Assembly: GCA_902522225.1 (NCBI GenBank)
Contig: CABYUS010000001.1
Span: 40,001-85,405, forward strand
DNA: 45,405 nt
Reading direction: 5' to 3'
Origin: an uncultured Pelagibacteraceae bacterium
GTDB lineage: Bacteria > Pseudomonadota > Alphaproteobacteria > Pelagibacterales > Pelagibacteraceae
Of the stretch, positions 1 through 10,301 are shown piece after piece (the stretch's first letter is position 1; each line of letters begins with the position of its first letter). The position numbers and the translations under genes were made by a program. Below the pieces are notes generated by a model. The model did not search any database. It was not told where the DNA came from and saw only the letters and a list, made by a program, of their open reading frames with translations.

Positions 1-2
1 AT

Positions 3-527
3 TATGAAGGACACTATGATGTACAGGGAAAAAGTGCTGTTAAAGCTTTAATGAAAACTCCGATTAATGGTGCAAGACTATCATCGAGTTTTGGTATGAG
101 AAAACATCCAATCTTAGGTTATAACAAAATGCATAAAGGAACAGATTTTGCAGCACCTAAAGGCACTCCAGTAATGGCATCAGGAGACGGTCAAATAATT
201 AAGGCCGCATGGTGTGGAGGTGGAGGTAATTGTGTAAAAATTAAACACAACAAAACTTATAGCACAGTATATGCTCACTTAAGTAAATTTGCTGCAGGAA
301 TAAAAAAAGGTGCAAGAGTAAAACAAGGAAGAATTATTGGGTATGTAGGATCAACAGGATTGTCCACTGGACCACACCTTCATTACGAAGTAATTGAAAA
401 TGGAAAAAAAATTAATTCACAAAAATTAAAACTTCCATCAGGTAAAATTTTAAAAGGAGACATTAGAAAAAATTTTGAAATTGATAGAATAAAAACAGAT
501 ATTTATATATCGGAACTATTGAATTAA
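3..527 (+). CDS. M23 family metallopeptidase, C-terminal part (truncated by window start)
   Basis: The reading frame is open to the left edge, so the true start lies outside and only the C-terminal part (about 174 residues) is seen. It is a LytM/M23 peptidase domain, a zinc endopeptidase that cuts peptidoglycan cross-links in the periplasm. Counted from the Met at position 51, the zinc ligands are His28 and Asp32 (in MHKGTDF) and the second His of PHLHY (His111), with His76 in YAHL as a further catalytic His. The set is complete, so an active enzyme rather than a degenerate activator such as EnvC is expected. The tail after the domain is short and basic. It converges on the DUF4167 gene 4 bp downstream. 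Family assignment is firm; the exact cell-wall role is unknown. Confidence 0.9.
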   Translation, partial: YEGHYDVQGKSAVKALMKTPINGARLSSSFGMRKHPILGYNKMHKGTDFAAPKGTPVMASGDGQIIKAAWCGGGGNCVKIKHNKTYSTVYAHLSKFAAGIKKGARVKQGRIIGYVGSTGLSTGPHLHYEVIENGKKINSQKLKLPSGKILKGDIRKNFEIDRIKTDIYISELLN

Positions 528-531
528 AATT

Positions 532-897
532 TTAAGAATTATTAAGGGAATTTTTTTCTTTTTGCTCATGCTCTACATCAGCAATTATTTCGATTTTGTC
601 TTTTTCTGGTTGTTTACTTGGTTTTAGATTTTCTTGCTCAGTAAGAACTCTTAAAAAATGATCAGCATGTTGAAAATAGTTTTCTGAAAGAATTTTATCA
701 CCATAAGAAAGGGCTTCTCTAGCAAGATCGGTGTATTTTTCAACAAGTTTAGAGGCATTATGATTATTTTTGCCCGGAGATTTTCTTTTAAAATTATCGC
801 CATTATCAAATTTTTTAACCTCTCCATTTCTTTTGAAATTTCTGTCAACTGATCTATATCTATTTCTTTTTGGATTGTTATTTCTATAGTGTCTCAT
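532..897 (-). CDS. DUF4167 domain protein
   Basis: A 121-residue protein of the DUF4167 family, which I know mainly from alphaproteobacteria. The N-terminal half is very rich in Arg, Lys and Asn (MRHYRNNNPKRNRYRS), suggesting nucleic-acid binding. It is followed by the conserved helical core, residues about 50-88, with the motifs LAREALSYGDKILSENY and FQHADHFLRVL. The C-terminus is acidic and probably disordered. It is the last gene of the minus-strand run lysC-ispG-prfA-prmC-DUF4167 and starts 3 bp after prmC. The prmC neighbourhood matches what I recall of this family in alphaproteobacteria. Function is not established; an RNA or ribosome link is inferred from composition and neighbours only. 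Confidence 0.85.
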   Translation of the reverse strand: MRHYRNNNPKRNRYRSVDRNFKRNGEVKKFDNGDNFKRKSPGKNNHNASKLVEKYTDLAREALSYGDKILSENYFQHADHFLRVLTEQENLKPSKQPEKDKIEIIADVEHEQKEKNSLNNS

Positions 898-900
898 AAT

Positions 901-1743
901 TTAAATTTTATAACTAATTATACATCTGTCTATACCAGCGTAATCCTTTGTAATCTTTTTGATGTAAAAACCTTTTTTTTTCAAAATTTCAACCACTTTT
1001 TTTTTTTGTTTAAAGCCTATTTCTAAAATAAATAATCCATTTTTTTTTAATAAATCTTTAGTTTTACTTACTACTTTTATAATTTCAGAAAAACCATCAA
1101 CTCCTCCATCTAAAGCCAATCTAGGCTCAAATTTATAAACATCTTTTTCCAAATATTTAATCTTTGAAGTATCAATATAAGGAGGATTTGAAACTACTAT
1201 ATCATATTTGCCTAAAAAAAATTTGTCAATATTAGATACATAAAACTTTACTCTATTAGTAATTTTTAGCCTTTTTGTGTTAATTTTACATACATTTATA
1301 GACTTTTTTGAAATATCAATACCATAACCTCTTAATAATTTTCTTTCTTTGAGTATTGATAAAAGAATACATCCGGACCCAGTCCCAATATCTAGCAAGG
1401 ATTTTCTTGAATTAATCTTTATTAATTTTAAAACTTCTTCCACTATATGCTCTGTGTCTGGCCTAGGTATCAAAACATCATTATTTACATAAAAACTTTC
1501 ATTCCAAAAATTTTTTTTATGAATAATATATGAAATAGGTTCGCCTGTTTTTCTTCGATTAACAAGCTTAAAGAATTTTTTAACTATAGAATAGTTAATT
1601 TCATCAGTTTCATTTAAAATAATATAATCTCTTTCTTTTTTTATGATTGACGAAAGCATTATTTCAGCATCCAGATAAGGATTTTTTATATTGTTGCTGC
1701 TAAGTATTTTTACACCTGAGTTAACAAGATCTTTTATGTTCAT
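901..1743 (-). CDS. prmC: Peptide chain release factor N5-glutamine methyltransferase PrmC
   Basis: This SAM-dependent methyltransferase (280 aa, normal length) methylates the glutamine of the GGQ motif in release factors RF1 and RF2, which makes termination efficient. The N-terminal helical domain is residues 1-90. The SAM-binding loop is DIGTGSG at 118-124, and the glutamine-methylating signature NPPY is at 186-189, followed by the usual PRLALDGG stretch. It lies 5 bp downstream of prfA, its substrate's gene, as in many bacteria, so the two are probably co-transcribed and co-translated. It is Lys/Ile rich but has no missing motif. Confidence 0.95.
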   Translation of the reverse strand: MNIKDLVNSGVKILSSNNIKNPYLDAEIMLSSIIKKERDYIILNETDEINYSIVKKFFKLVNRRKTGEPISYIIHKKNFWNESFYVNNDVLIPRPDTEHIVEEVLKLIKINSRKSLLDIGTGSGCILLSILKERKLLRGYGIDISKKSINVCKINTKRLKITNRVKFYVSNIDKFFLGKYDIVVSNPPYIDTSKIKYLEKDVYKFEPRLALDGGVDGFSEIIKVVSKTKDLLKKNGLFILEIGFKQKKKVVEILKKKGFYIKKITKDYAGIDRCIISYKI

Positions 1744-1748
1744 ATTAT

Positions 1749-2819
1749 TTATAAATTTAGCAATTCCTCATTTTGTGCTTCCAAGTTTAAATTTTCAACC
1801 ATTTCATCAAAGATCTCTCCTTCCATAAACTCATTTAATTTGTGTAGTGTTAAATTTATTCTGTGATCAGTCACCCTACCTTGTGGAAAATTATATGTTC
1901 TTATTCTTTCTGACCTGTCCCCTGTTCCAATCTTATTTTTTCTATCTTGAGATCTTTTTTCATCTTGTTTTTGCCTTTCGTATTCATATATTCTTGATCT
2001 AAGAATTTTTAGTCCTTTTTCTTTATTTCTTATTTGAGATTTTTCATCTTGTTGACTTACTACAAGTCCAGTTGGAATATGAGTAATTCTTACTGCCGAA
2101 TCTGTTGTATTTACACTTTGACCGCCAGGTCCACTACTTCTAAAAACATCTATTCTCAAATCTTTTTCCTCTATTTTAACATCAACCTCTTCTGCTTCAG
2201 GCAAAACAGCTACTGTTGCGGCAGAAGTATGAACTCTACCTTGAGTTTCGGTATCTGGCACTCTTTGAACTCTATGTACTCCACTCTCATATTTTAAAGT
2301 CGAGTATATATTTTTCCCCTTTATGGATGCAATAACCTCTTTAAGACCCCCTGCATCAGATTTTGAAATACTTATAACTTCCATAAACCATTTTTTTTTA
2401 TTACTGATTTTCTCGTACATTTTAAATAAATCTGATGCAAAAAGACTTGCTTCTAGACCACCAGTTCCAGCACGAATTTCAATGATCGCATTTTTTTTGT
2501 CTGCTTCATCCTTTGGGAGCAAATAAAGTTTTATTTTCCTTTCATTTTCATTGTGAATATAATCTAATTCTTCTAATTCCTTTATAGCCATATTTTTAAG
2601 ATCTTTGTCAGAATTTGAATCATTAGCTATTTTTTCTAACTCACTTTTTTCTTTGTCGAATATTTGATATTTTTTTGCTTCGTTTATTATTTCGTTTAAA
2701 TCAGAATACTCTTTAGATTTTTCAGCAAATTTTTTTTTATCTATTTCTCCAGAAGAAAGTTCTTTTTCTAACAAAGAATGTTTTTCAATCAGATCGTCTA
2801 TTTTATTTTTTGGAAGCAT
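1749..2819 (-). CDS. prfA: Peptide chain release factor 1
   Basis: A class I release factor (356 aa) that reads UAA and UAG and triggers peptidyl-tRNA hydrolysis in the ribosome. The catalytic GGQ is at residues 232-234 in [17 protein letters not shown]. The codon-recognition tripeptide is of the RF1 PxT type: PDT at 188-190, where E. coli has PAT, so this is not RF2. The N-terminal coiled domain, residues 1-100, is complete. Its ATG shares one base with the TAA of ispG (TAATG), suggesting translational coupling. prmC, which methylates this GGQ glutamine, follows directly. Confidence 0.96.
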   Translation of the reverse strand: MLPKNKIDDLIEKHSLLEKELSSGEIDKKKFAEKSKEYSDLNEIINEAKKYQIFDKEKSELEKIANDSNSDKDLKNMAIKELEELDYIHNENERKIKLYLLPKDEADKKNAIIEIRAGTGGLEASLFASDLFKMYEKISNKKKWFMEVISISKSDAGGLKEVIASIKGKNIYSTLKYESGVHRVQRVPDTETQGRVHTSAATVAVLPEAEEVDVKIEEKDLRIDVFRSSGPGGQSVNTTDSAVRITHIPTGLVVSQQDEKSQIRNKEKGLKILRSRIYEYERQKQDEKRSQDRKNKIGTGDRSERIRTYNFPQGRVTDHRINLTLHKLNEFMEGEIFDEMVENLNLEAQNEELLNL

Positions 2820-3919
2820 TAATTAGAAGTTTCAATTTCTTCAGCTTTTTTTTCAACTTGTTTGACAATTTCATTTAAAATATTGTCATTTGTAATGATT
2901 TTTGACTGAACACCAGATAAATATAGCATGTTATTTTCTTTTCCACCTCCAGTGAGACCTATATCTGTCATCGCAGCTTCTCCAGGTCCATTAACTACGC
3001 ATCCAATAATTGATAATGTTAATGGGGTTTTTATATGAGCGAGTTTTTCCTCTAGTTTTTTTACAGTTTCTATTACTGGGAACCCTTGTCTAGCACATGA
3101 TGGGCAAGAGATAATTTTAACACCTCTATTTCTTAAACCCAATGATTTTAATATTTCATTACCAATTTTTATTTCTTGAACGGGGTCATCAGATAAAGAT
3201 ATTCTAATGGTATCGCCAATTCCTCTTAATAATAAATTTCCTATTCCTATTGATGATTTAATGCTACCAGGCACATAACTTCCTGCCTCAGTGATACCTA
3301 AATGTAAGGGATAATCTGTCACATTAGATAACTGCTTGTAGGCTTCTATTGACAAAAAAATATCAGATGATTTTACGCTTATTTTAAAATTAAAAAAATC
3401 TTCATCTTCCAGTATTTTAATATTTCTTAATGCACTTTCAACTAAAGCCTCTGGACATGGTTCTTTATATTTTTCAAGTATATCTTTTTCTAGTGAGCCA
3501 GCATTAACACCAATTCTTATTGAACACTGATTATCTTTTGCAGAATTTAATACTTCCTTGATTTTTGTTTTATCTCCAATATTACCAGGATTTATTCTTA
3601 GGCAATGAGCACCATTTTTTGCTGCTTCAACAGCTCTCTTATAATGGAAATGAATATCTGCAACAATTGGTACAGAGACATTCTTAATTATTTCTTTAAG
3701 GGCAATTGTTGATTCTTGATCAGGGCAAGATACTCTTACAATATCTGCTCCCTCATTCTCAATTAAATTTATTTGATTTATCGTTGCTTTTATATCAGTG
3801 GTAAGGGTGTTAGTCATTGACTGAACAGAGATAGGATTATCTCCACCTACTTTTACTTTTCCAACATTAATTTCTCTTGTTTTTTTTCTATTAATATCTC
3901 TAAAAGGTCTTATGCTCAT
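2819..3919 (-). CDS. ispG: 4-hydroxy-3-methylbut-2-en-1-yl diphosphate synthase (flavodoxin)
   Basis: IspG (GcpE) converts methylerythritol cyclodiphosphate to HMBPP in the non-mevalonate isoprenoid pathway, using a [4Fe-4S] cluster. The 366-aa protein has the TIM-barrel N-terminal domain (start [17 protein letters not shown], a typical opening). In the C-terminal domain the cluster ligands are Cys272 and Cys275 (SCPSCARQG), Cys307 (GCVVNGPGE) and Glu314. All are present, so it should be active. It starts directly after lysC and shares one base with prfA, so it lies inside a tightly packed minus-strand operon. Its quinone-side product use fits ubiG nearby, but that gene is on the other strand. 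Confidence 0.96.
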   Translation of the reverse strand: MSIRPFRDINRKKTREINVGKVKVGGDNPISVQSMTNTLTTDIKATINQINLIENEGADIVRVSCPDQESTIALKEIIKNVSVPIVADIHFHYKRAVEAAKNGAHCLRINPGNIGDKTKIKEVLNSAKDNQCSIRIGVNAGSLEKDILEKYKEPCPEALVESALRNIKILEDEDFFNFKISVKSSDIFLSIEAYKQLSNVTDYPLHLGITEAGSYVPGSIKSSIGIGNLLLRGIGDTIRISLSDDPVQEIKIGNEILKSLGLRNRGVKIISCPSCARQGFPVIETVKKLEEKLAHIKTPLTLSIIGCVVNGPGEAAMTDIGLTGGGKENNMLYLSGVQSKIITNDNILNEIVKQVEKKAEEIETSN

Positions 3920-5134
3920 TTATTTATCCAGATTAAATTCTTTATGCAATGCTTCAATGGCTTTTTTAATATTTTTTTTATTTATTAAAACTGATATTTT
4001 TATTTCTGACGTAGATATTACCAAAATATTTATTTTCTTCTTAGCTAATGATTGAAACATTCTATAAGTTACACCTGGGGTCGTAATCATGCCAACTCCG
4101 ATTATAGAGACTTTCGAAACATTTTTATCAAAAACTAATTTTCTAAATTTAATATTTTGATTTTTTTTAATTAATTTGTCAGTCTTAGAAAAGTCTTCAG
4201 ATTTTATAGTAAATGTTAAGTCTGTTTCTTTTTTATTTGAGGAAATATTTTGAACAACCATGTCAACATTAATAGAATTATTAGACAGAGGCTTAAAAAT
4301 TGAAGCTGCAACTCCTGGTTTATCTTTGACTCCTACAAGTGTAATTTTTGCGTCATTTTTTGTGAAAGTTATGCCTCTAATTACTTTATTGGATTGCATA
4401 CTTCTCTTTTTAGTTATTAAAGTACCATTCGTATTTTTAAATGATGATTTTACATTAATATCTACTCTGTTAAGTCGTGCATCTTGTATAGAAATTGGTT
4501 GCATAACTTTTGCTCCAAGTGATGCCATTTCCAACATTTCCTCGTAAGATATAACCTTAATTTTCTTTGCTTTTTTATAATTATTTGGATCAGTGGTGAA
4601 TACTCCTTCTACATCTGTAAAAATTATGCATTTTTTTGCTTTAAAAAATTTCGCAAGCATTATAGCGGTAGCGTCTGACCCTCCTCTTCCAAGAGTGGTA
4701 ATTCTATTTTCACTATTAATACCTTGAAAGCCTGCAACAATAGGAATTACATTAGTTCTTAGCATGTTATTTATAATTTTTTTGTTAACTCCAACTATTC
4801 TTGATGCGCTGTGATTTCCCTCAGTTAAAATAGGTATTTGCCATCCCAACATTGATTTGGAATTAAAACCTAAATCACATAACCTGGCTGAAATTAAAGA
4901 ACAAGCCATTTGTTCTCCTGAGGATACCAAAACATCATACTCTGATTGACTAAATCTTTTGCTAATTAGTCTCGATTTTTTAATTAAATCATTTGTAATA
5001 CCACTCATCGCTGATGAAACGACAATTACTTTATATTTTTTTTTAGTAAAATTAATAATAATTTTACAAACTTTTTTAATTCTTTCTATGGAACCTACTG
5101 ATGTTCCTCCAAATTTTAATACTACAATTTTCAT
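3920..5134 (-). CDS. lysC: Aspartate kinase
   Basis: Aspartokinase phosphorylates aspartate as the first step to lysine, threonine, methionine and diaminopimelate. The 404-aa protein has the kinase domain with KFGGTSVGS at residues 7-15 and GRGGSDATA near 150, and two C-terminal ACT modules from about residue 260. Monofunctional length and tandem ACT domains match the lysine/threonine feedback-inhibited class; which amino acid acts here cannot be read from sequence. It is the first gene of the minus-strand run and abuts ispG without a gap. The AT-rich 75 bp upstream, shared with divergent ubiG, must hold both promoters. Confidence 0.95.
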   Translation of the reverse strand: MKIVVLKFGGTSVGSIERIKKVCKIIINFTKKKYKVIVVSSAMSGITNDLIKKSRLISKRFSQSEYDVLVSSGEQMACSLISARLCDLGFNSKSMLGWQIPILTEGNHSASRIVGVNKKIINNMLRTNVIPIVAGFQGINSENRITTLGRGGSDATAIMLAKFFKAKKCIIFTDVEGVFTTDPNNYKKAKKIKVISYEEMLEMASLGAKVMQPISIQDARLNRVDINVKSSFKNTNGTLITKKRSMQSNKVIRGITFTKNDAKITLVGVKDKPGVAASIFKPLSNNSINVDMVVQNISSNKKETDLTFTIKSEDFSKTDKLIKKNQNIKFRKLVFDKNVSKVSIIGVGMITTPGVTYRMFQSLAKKKINILVISTSEIKISVLINKKNIKKAIEALHKEFNLDK

Positions 5135-5209
5135 TGATAAATACTTATATTATCTTTAGTTTCAATTTGATAAAAATAATTTATAATTTTTAATATAATT
5201 AACATAAAT

Positions 5210-5938
5210 ATGAGCACAATAAATAAAAAAGAGATAGATAAATTCTCAAAAATTGCAAATGAATGGTGGAATCCTGAAGGTAAATTTAAGCCTCTTCATA
5301 AATTTAATCCAATAAGAATTGATTATTTAAAAAAGAACATAATTAATCATTTTAACCTAAATAATCAAAAAAACACTAAGCCTTTAAGTGGAATTAATAT
5401 TTTAGATATTGGTTGTGGTGGTGGCTTATTATCTGAACCAATTTCGAGACTAGGTGCAAAGGTTACGGGAATAGACGCTTCTCAAAATAATATTAAAGTT
5501 GCAAAGTTTCATTCAAAAAAACAAAAACTTAAAATAAATTATTTGTGCTCTTCGCCAGATAGACTGAAAACTAAAAAAAAATTTGATGTAATTTTAAATA
5601 TGGAAATAGTTGAACATGTAAATAATTTAGATCTATTTCTCAAAGAGAGCTCAAACCATTTAAAAAAAAATGGTATTATGTTTGTTGCAACATTAAATAA
5701 AACTTTAAAATCCTATATATTTGCAATAGTAGGAGCAGAATATATTTTAAGGTGGTTACCAATAGGCACTCATGAGTGGGAGAAATTTGTTACACCCCAA
5801 TATTTAAATACTTTATCAGAAAAAAATAATCTTAGGGAAAAAAAAATAGATGGCATGAAGTTTGACATGCTAAAAAATCAATGGATGCTAACAAAAGATT
5901 TGTCGGTTAACTATATTTCAATGTTTGAAAAAAATTAA
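5210..5938 (+). CDS. ubiG: Ubiquinone biosynthesis O-methyltransferase UbiG
   Basis: A SAM-dependent class I methyltransferase (242 aa) that performs both O-methylation steps of ubiquinone synthesis. The N-terminus has the UbiG/Coq3 pattern KFSKIANEWWNPEGKFKPLH, the SAM loop is ILDIGCGGGLLSEP near residue 65, and the C-terminal stretch GTHEWEKFVTP is typical of the family. It is a single gene between divergent lysC and convergent DUF1178, with a 4-bp tail-to-tail overlap with the latter. The assignment over other methyltransferases rests on the NEWW and HEWEKF motifs. Confidence 0.94.
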   Translation: MSTINKKEIDKFSKIANEWWNPEGKFKPLHKFNPIRIDYLKKNIINHFNLNNQKNTKPLSGINILDIGCGGGLLSEPISRLGAKVTGIDASQNNIKVAKFHSKKQKLKINYLCSSPDRLKTKKKFDVILNMEIVEHVNNLDLFLKESSNHLKKNGIMFVATLNKTLKSYIFAIVGAEYILRWLPIGTHEWEKFVTPQYLNTLSEKNNLREKKIDGMKFDMLKNQWMLTKDLSVNYISMFEKN

Positions 5939-6363
5939 TTTTCCTTATCCTCAAACCATGGAATAATTTCAGTATTAATTCCTTCTTCTTTTAATTCTAG
6001 GATTTCTTTCTGTGACGCATTGCCATAAATGCCTTTAGAACTTTTTTCATTTTTATAATGTAGAGATCTGGCTTTATAAGAGAAATTTTCACCAACATAA
6101 TCAAAATTTTTTTTAATGAACCTTTGATAATCTTTGATTTTCTTCTTTATATTTTTTGATTTACTATCATTTATTAATAAATTATTTTTGCTTTTTGAAC
6201 TATTAATATTAGGAGACATAAGAGTCTTTTCAACTTTTGTAGAATTACAATAAATACAATTTAATTGTTTAGTTTTATTAAGCTTTTCATACTCAATAGA
6301 TGACGAAAACCAGCTGTCGAATTTTTTGCTGCACTTTTTACATTGAAGGTTATATTTAATCAT
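5935..6363 (-). CDS. DUF1178 family zinc-ribbon protein
   Basis: A 142-aa member of DUF1178, a small family common in alpha- and betaproteobacteria. The N-terminus carries two Cys pairs that probably bind zinc: CKKC at residues 8-11 and CIYC near 36-39. The motif FDSWFSSSIEYEKL between them is typical. The middle is Lys/Ser/Asn rich and probably flexible; the C-terminus ends in the usual acidic stretch. No enzymatic function is known. It lies 39 bp downstream of argJ on the same strand and converges on ubiG with a short overlap. Confidence 0.85.
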   Translation of the reverse strand: MIKYNLQCKKCSKKFDSWFSSSIEYEKLNKTKQLNCIYCNSTKVEKTLMSPNINSSKSKNNLLINDSKSKNIKKKIKDYQRFIKKNFDYVGENFSYKARSLHYKNEKSSKGIYGNASQKEILELKEEGINTEIIPWFEDKEN

Positions 6364-6402
6364 TTCTTTTTATCTAATAACTATCCTTAAAAAATCTATA
6401 TT

Positions 6403-7704
6403 CTAGCTTCTATAATCGGCATTAATTTCAATATACTTCTTTGTTAGATCGGTTGTGTACGTTGTAAAACTTTTTTTTCCAGAATTTATTTCTACAGTAA
6501 TATTTATATTTTTACTGCTCATATATTCTTTTAACAAATCCTCATTATAATTTTTTGAGATTAAACCTCTTTCAACTACTTTTAATTTTCCAAATTTAAT
6601 TTCTAGTTTATTTACATTAAGATTGACATATGCTTTACCAATTGCCATAACAACCCGTCCCCAATTAGGATCTTCTCCAGCTATAGCTGTTTTAACTAGT
6701 GGAGAATTAGCTATTGAAAAAGCAATTTTTTTTGCGTCTTTAACATTTTTAGTATTTAAAACATCTATTTGAACAAATTTAGATGCACCCTCTCCATCAA
6801 AAGCAACCTTTTTAGCTAATTCTAATAAAACTAAATTGAGAGACTCGTCAAAGCTTTTCAAATTTTTATCATTTATATTTTTTACTTTAATATGATTTGC
6901 TTTCTTAGTTGCAAATATTGATACCATGTCATTTGTGCTTGTATCTGAATCAACACTTATAGCGTTAAAAGTTGTTTCAATATTTTTTTTTAATAATTTT
7001 TTTAATATTGAAGATGGTATATTTCCATCAGTAAAAATATAACCTAGTGTTGTTGCCATGTTTGGATAGATCATACCAGAGCCTTTTGCTACACCGTATA
7101 TTTTGATATTTGATGTTCCAATTTTACATTCAGTCATTGCCATTTTGGGTACAGTATCAGTTGTCATTATTCCTAAGGCAGCTTTTATCCAGAGATATTT
7201 ATTTTGTGTATACTTAATCTTACTTAATAAGTTTGGAATTGATTTTCTTATTTTTTCAAGTGGAAATGTTTCACCTATTGTTCCAGTGCAACCAAAAATA
7301 ATCTCATTAGATCTAACTTTGCTAGGTTTCTCATCATCTATTTTCATTTTTTTAGTTAATTGTTCAGATAAATCTTTTGCGATAGTCTCTATAGCTTGAA
7401 GTCCCTGTTTTCCTAAAAATGCGCATGCATTTCTTGTGTTAACAAAAAGAGCCTTGATGCTATTTCCCTTTATTTTTAGATTCCATTTTATATTTTCTGA
7501 GAAAATTTTTGATTGTGTGTAAACTGAAGCATAATTTGCCCCATCTCTAAAATAAAAAATTACCACATCATCTCTCTCATATTTGTATAATTTGGCAGAA
7601 ATTGCACCTATAGCTAGGCCATCTATATGATCTAAATCTTGGAAATCTCTAATTTTAGAGTTTTTAGATTGAGAAAAAAGGAAATTTTTTATGTTAATTG
7701 CCAT
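6403..7704 (-). CDS. argJ: Bifunctional glutamate N-acetyltransferase / N-acetylglutamate synthase ArgJ
   Basis: ArgJ moves the acetyl group from N-acetylornithine to glutamate in the cyclic arginine pathway, and in bifunctional forms also uses acetyl-CoA. I place the start at the ATG at 7704 (MAINIKNFLFSQ, 433 aa). The frame is open 96 bases further, but that extension (MIINLRG...) is hydrophobic, low-complexity and overlaps the promoter region of secA. The precursor is expected to cleave itself between Ala217 and Thr218 (NMAT-TLGYIFTD, compare the usual NMATML); Thr218 is the nucleophile of the beta chain. The substrate stretch AGEDPNWGRV is intact. argF and argD lie separately at 18.5-20.6 kb; an argJ-type recycling route means no argE deacetylase is required. 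Confidence 0.94.
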   Translation of the reverse strand: MAINIKNFLFSQSKNSKIRDFQDLDHIDGLAIGAISAKLYKYERDDVVIFYFRDGANYASVYTQSKIFSENIKWNLKIKGNSIKALFVNTRNACAFLGKQGLQAIETIAKDLSEQLTKKMKIDDEKPSKVRSNEIIFGCTGTIGETFPLEKIRKSIPNLLSKIKYTQNKYLWIKAALGIMTTDTVPKMAMTECKIGTSNIKIYGVAKGSGMIYPNMATTLGYIFTDGNIPSSILKKLLKKNIETTFNAISVDSDTSTNDMVSIFATKKANHIKVKNINDKNLKSFDESLNLVLLELAKKVAFDGEGASKFVQIDVLNTKNVKDAKKIAFSIANSPLVKTAIAGEDPNWGRVVMAIGKAYVNLNVNKLEIKFGKLKVVERGLISKNYNEDLLKEYMSSKNINITVEINSGKKSFTTYTTDLTKKYIEINADYRS

Positions 7705-7772
7705 AGTGTTTAAAAAAAAAAAATTATACTTATATCTATCTAATATTTTAATATTATAAAAGAAATATATAA

Positions 7773-10301
7773 ATGTTGAACCCCTTAAATTTATTATCAA
7801 AAATAATAAAATCTCCCAACCAAAGGGAAATTGATAGACTGAAAAAAATTGTATCTAATGTAAATAATTTAGAACAATCTTGTAAAAATTTAAAAGATGA
7901 GGAATTTCATCAAAAAACAAAACAACTTAAAGAAAGACTAAAAAATAATGAGAGCATTACTCTTATTCTACCAGAGGCTTTTGCTCTAGTAAGAGAGGCT
8001 TCAAAAAGAGTTTTGGGGGAAAGACATTTTGATGTCCAAATTATGGGAGGGGTTGTGCTCCATGAGGGAAAAATTGCAGAAATGAAAACTGGAGAGGGTA
8101 AAACTTTAACTATTACCTTGGCTGCATATTTAAATGCGCTTAAAAATAAAGGAGTACATGTTGTGACGGTAAATGATTATTTAGCTAAAAGAGATTGTTT
8201 TAATATGAGCAAAATTTACAATTTCTTAGGGTTAAGTGCAGGTTTTATAAATAATGATCAAAGCGATGCCGAAAGAAAAGTTAATTATAATTGTGATATA
8301 ACTTATGCAACTAATAGTGAATTAGGATTTGATTACCTAAGAGATAATATGAAATACTCTGCATCTGAAATAGTTCAAAGAGGCCATGAATTTGCAATTG
8401 TAGATGAAATAGATTCATGTTTAATTGATGAAGCAAGAACACCACTAATAATATCAGGAGCTGCAGAAAATAGATCAGAGCAATATAAGTCGGTAGAAAA
8501 AATTGTAAGAACACTTTCTAAAGAGGATTATGAAATTGATGAAAAGGAGAAAAATACTCTTTTAACTAATAAAGGTATCGATAGGATTGAAAATTTACTT
8601 TCATCATTGGGAGTATTAAAAAATAATAATTTCTATGATCCTGAAAACTTAGGATTAGTTCATTTAGTTAATCAATCCCTTAGAGCTGCTCATTTATTTA
8701 AAAATGGCAAAGATTATATTGTGCAGGATGATACATTGAAAATAATTGATGAACTTACTGGAAGAATTTTAGAGGGAAGGAGATATGGTGATGGACTTCA
8801 TCAAGCTTTAGAAGCAAAAGAGAATATTTCAATTCAAATTGAAAATCAAACTCTTGCTTCCACCACATATCAAAATTACTTTAAAATGTATCAAAAGTTA
8901 ACTGGTTGTACTGGAACAGCACAGACAGAGTCTGAAGAATTTTTTGAAATTTACAATCTAAATGTTGTTAGCTTACCAACAAATAAGAAAATGATAAGAA
9001 AAGATTGGAATGATCAAATCTTTAGAACAGAAAAAGAAAAAAATTATGCGATCGTAAAAAAAATAGAAGAATTAAATGAAAAAGGTCAACCAATACTAAT
9101 TTTTACATCAAGTATTAATAAATCAGAAGTTTACTCTCAACTTTTAAAAGAAAAAAAAATTATTCATACTGTATTAAATGCAAAAAATCATGAAAAAGAG
9201 GCAGAAATTATTGCTAATGCAGGTAAAGAAAATTCTGTAATTATAACTACAAGTATATCGGGAAGAGGAGTTGATATTCAGCTTGGTGGAAAAAAAGAAG
9301 AAACGAATATTCCAGATATAATAAAAAATAAAATAAAATCCTTAGGGGGCTTGTTTGTTCTGGGAACTGAAAGAATGGAGTCTCGAAGAGTTGATAATCA
9401 AGCAAGAGGAAGATCGGGTAGACAGGGAGATGAAGGAAGTTCTATTTTTTACGTGAGTTTAGAAGATGATCTAATGAGAATTTTTGGTTCAGATTCTATG
9501 AATAAAATGCTAGAAAAACTGGGACTTAAGGATGGTGAAAGTATAGACCATCCATGGATTAATAAAGCTTTAGAAAGAGCACAACAAAAGGTTGAATCAA
9601 GAAACTTCGACATAAGAAAAACACTACTAAAATTTGATAATGTTTTAAACGATCAACGGCAAGTAATTTTTGGACAAAGATCTGAGATTTTTACAAATAA
9701 AAATATATATAGTTATTCAGAAAAATTCTTAGATGAAATAATAAAAAATTTGTCAGATGATAAACAAAAATTATTATCTGGTAGTAAAGAAAATAATTTT
9801 GAAAGTAAAATCAAATCTATATTTGGTAAAAGCTTTGATGAAGAAGAGCAAAAGAAACTTGTTGATAGTGATAATAACAAATTTACAAATTTAATCTTGA
9901 AAAAATTTAAAGAAAAGAGAGAAGAAAGAATTAAATTACTAGGAGTGGATAATGCTGAAGAAATTGAAAAACGAATCTTATTACAAATTATAGATAATAA
10001 TTGGAAGTCACATATTCAATATCTTGAACAATTAAGACAGGTTATTGGATTAAGATCCTATGGTCAGCGTGATCCATTAGTAGAATATAAAAAAGAAGCA
10101 TTCGATTTATTTACTAATCTTCTAGAAAAATTAAAATTAGATTTGATTACTATCTTAATAAATTTAACTGTAGTAGAAAAAAGCCAAGCAGAAAAAACTA
10201 ATAGGAATTATGATAATAATATTCCAAAAAAAATTAGAAGAAATGAAAAGTGCTATTGTGGGTCAGGAAAAAAATTTAAATTTTGCCACGGAGCTTTATA
10301 A
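7773..10301 (+). CDS. secA: Preprotein translocase ATPase SecA
   Basis: SecA is the motor that pushes unfolded secretory proteins through SecYEG. At 842 aa it is slightly shorter than E. coli SecA (901 aa). Walker A is MKTGEGKT near 104-111; the Walker B region reads IVDEIDSCLIDEARTPL; the second ATPase domain shows GRGVDIQLGG and RGRSGRQGDEG. The C-terminus keeps the zinc/SecB-binding tail, CYCGSGKKFKFCHGAL, with Cys, Cys, Cys and His ligands. The start (MLNPLNLLSKI) leaves a 68-bp divergent gap to argJ, which should contain both promoters. The 3' end overlaps accA by 6 bp, tail to tail. Confidence 0.97.
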   Translation: MLNPLNLLSKIIKSPNQREIDRLKKIVSNVNNLEQSCKNLKDEEFHQKTKQLKERLKNNESITLILPEAFALVREASKRVLGERHFDVQIMGGVVLHEGKIAEMKTGEGKTLTITLAAYLNALKNKGVHVVTVNDYLAKRDCFNMSKIYNFLGLSAGFINNDQSDAERKVNYNCDITYATNSELGFDYLRDNMKYSASEIVQRGHEFAIVDEIDSCLIDEARTPLIISGAAENRSEQYKSVEKIVRTLSKEDYEIDEKEKNTLLTNKGIDRIENLLSSLGVLKNNNFYDPENLGLVHLVNQSLRAAHLFKNGKDYIVQDDTLKIIDELTGRILEGRRYGDGLHQALEAKENISIQIENQTLASTTYQNYFKMYQKLTGCTGTAQTESEEFFEIYNLNVVSLPTNKKMIRKDWNDQIFRTEKEKNYAIVKKIEELNEKGQPILIFTSSINKSEVYSQLLKEKKIIHTVLNAKNHEKEAEIIANAGKENSVIITTSISGRGVDIQLGGKKEETNIPDIIKNKIKSLGGLFVLGTERMESRRVDNQARGRSGRQGDEGSSIFYVSLEDDLMRIFGSDSMNKMLEKLGLKDGESIDHPWINKALERAQQKVESRNFDIRKTLLKFDNVLNDQRQVIFGQRSEIFTNKNIYSYSEKFLDEIIKNLSDDKQKLLSGSKENNFESKIKSIFGKSFDEEEQKKLVDSDNNKFTNLILKKFKEKREERIKLLGVDNAEEIEKRILLQIIDNNWKSHIQYLEQLRQVIGLRSYGQRDPLVEYKKEAFDLFTNLLEKLKLDLITILINLTVVEKSQAEKTNRNYDNNIPKKIRRNEKCYCGSGKKFKFCHGAL

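Noticed and set aside
7705-7800. Longer argJ start
   Set aside because: Adds 32 residues not seen in the family and runs into the secA start.
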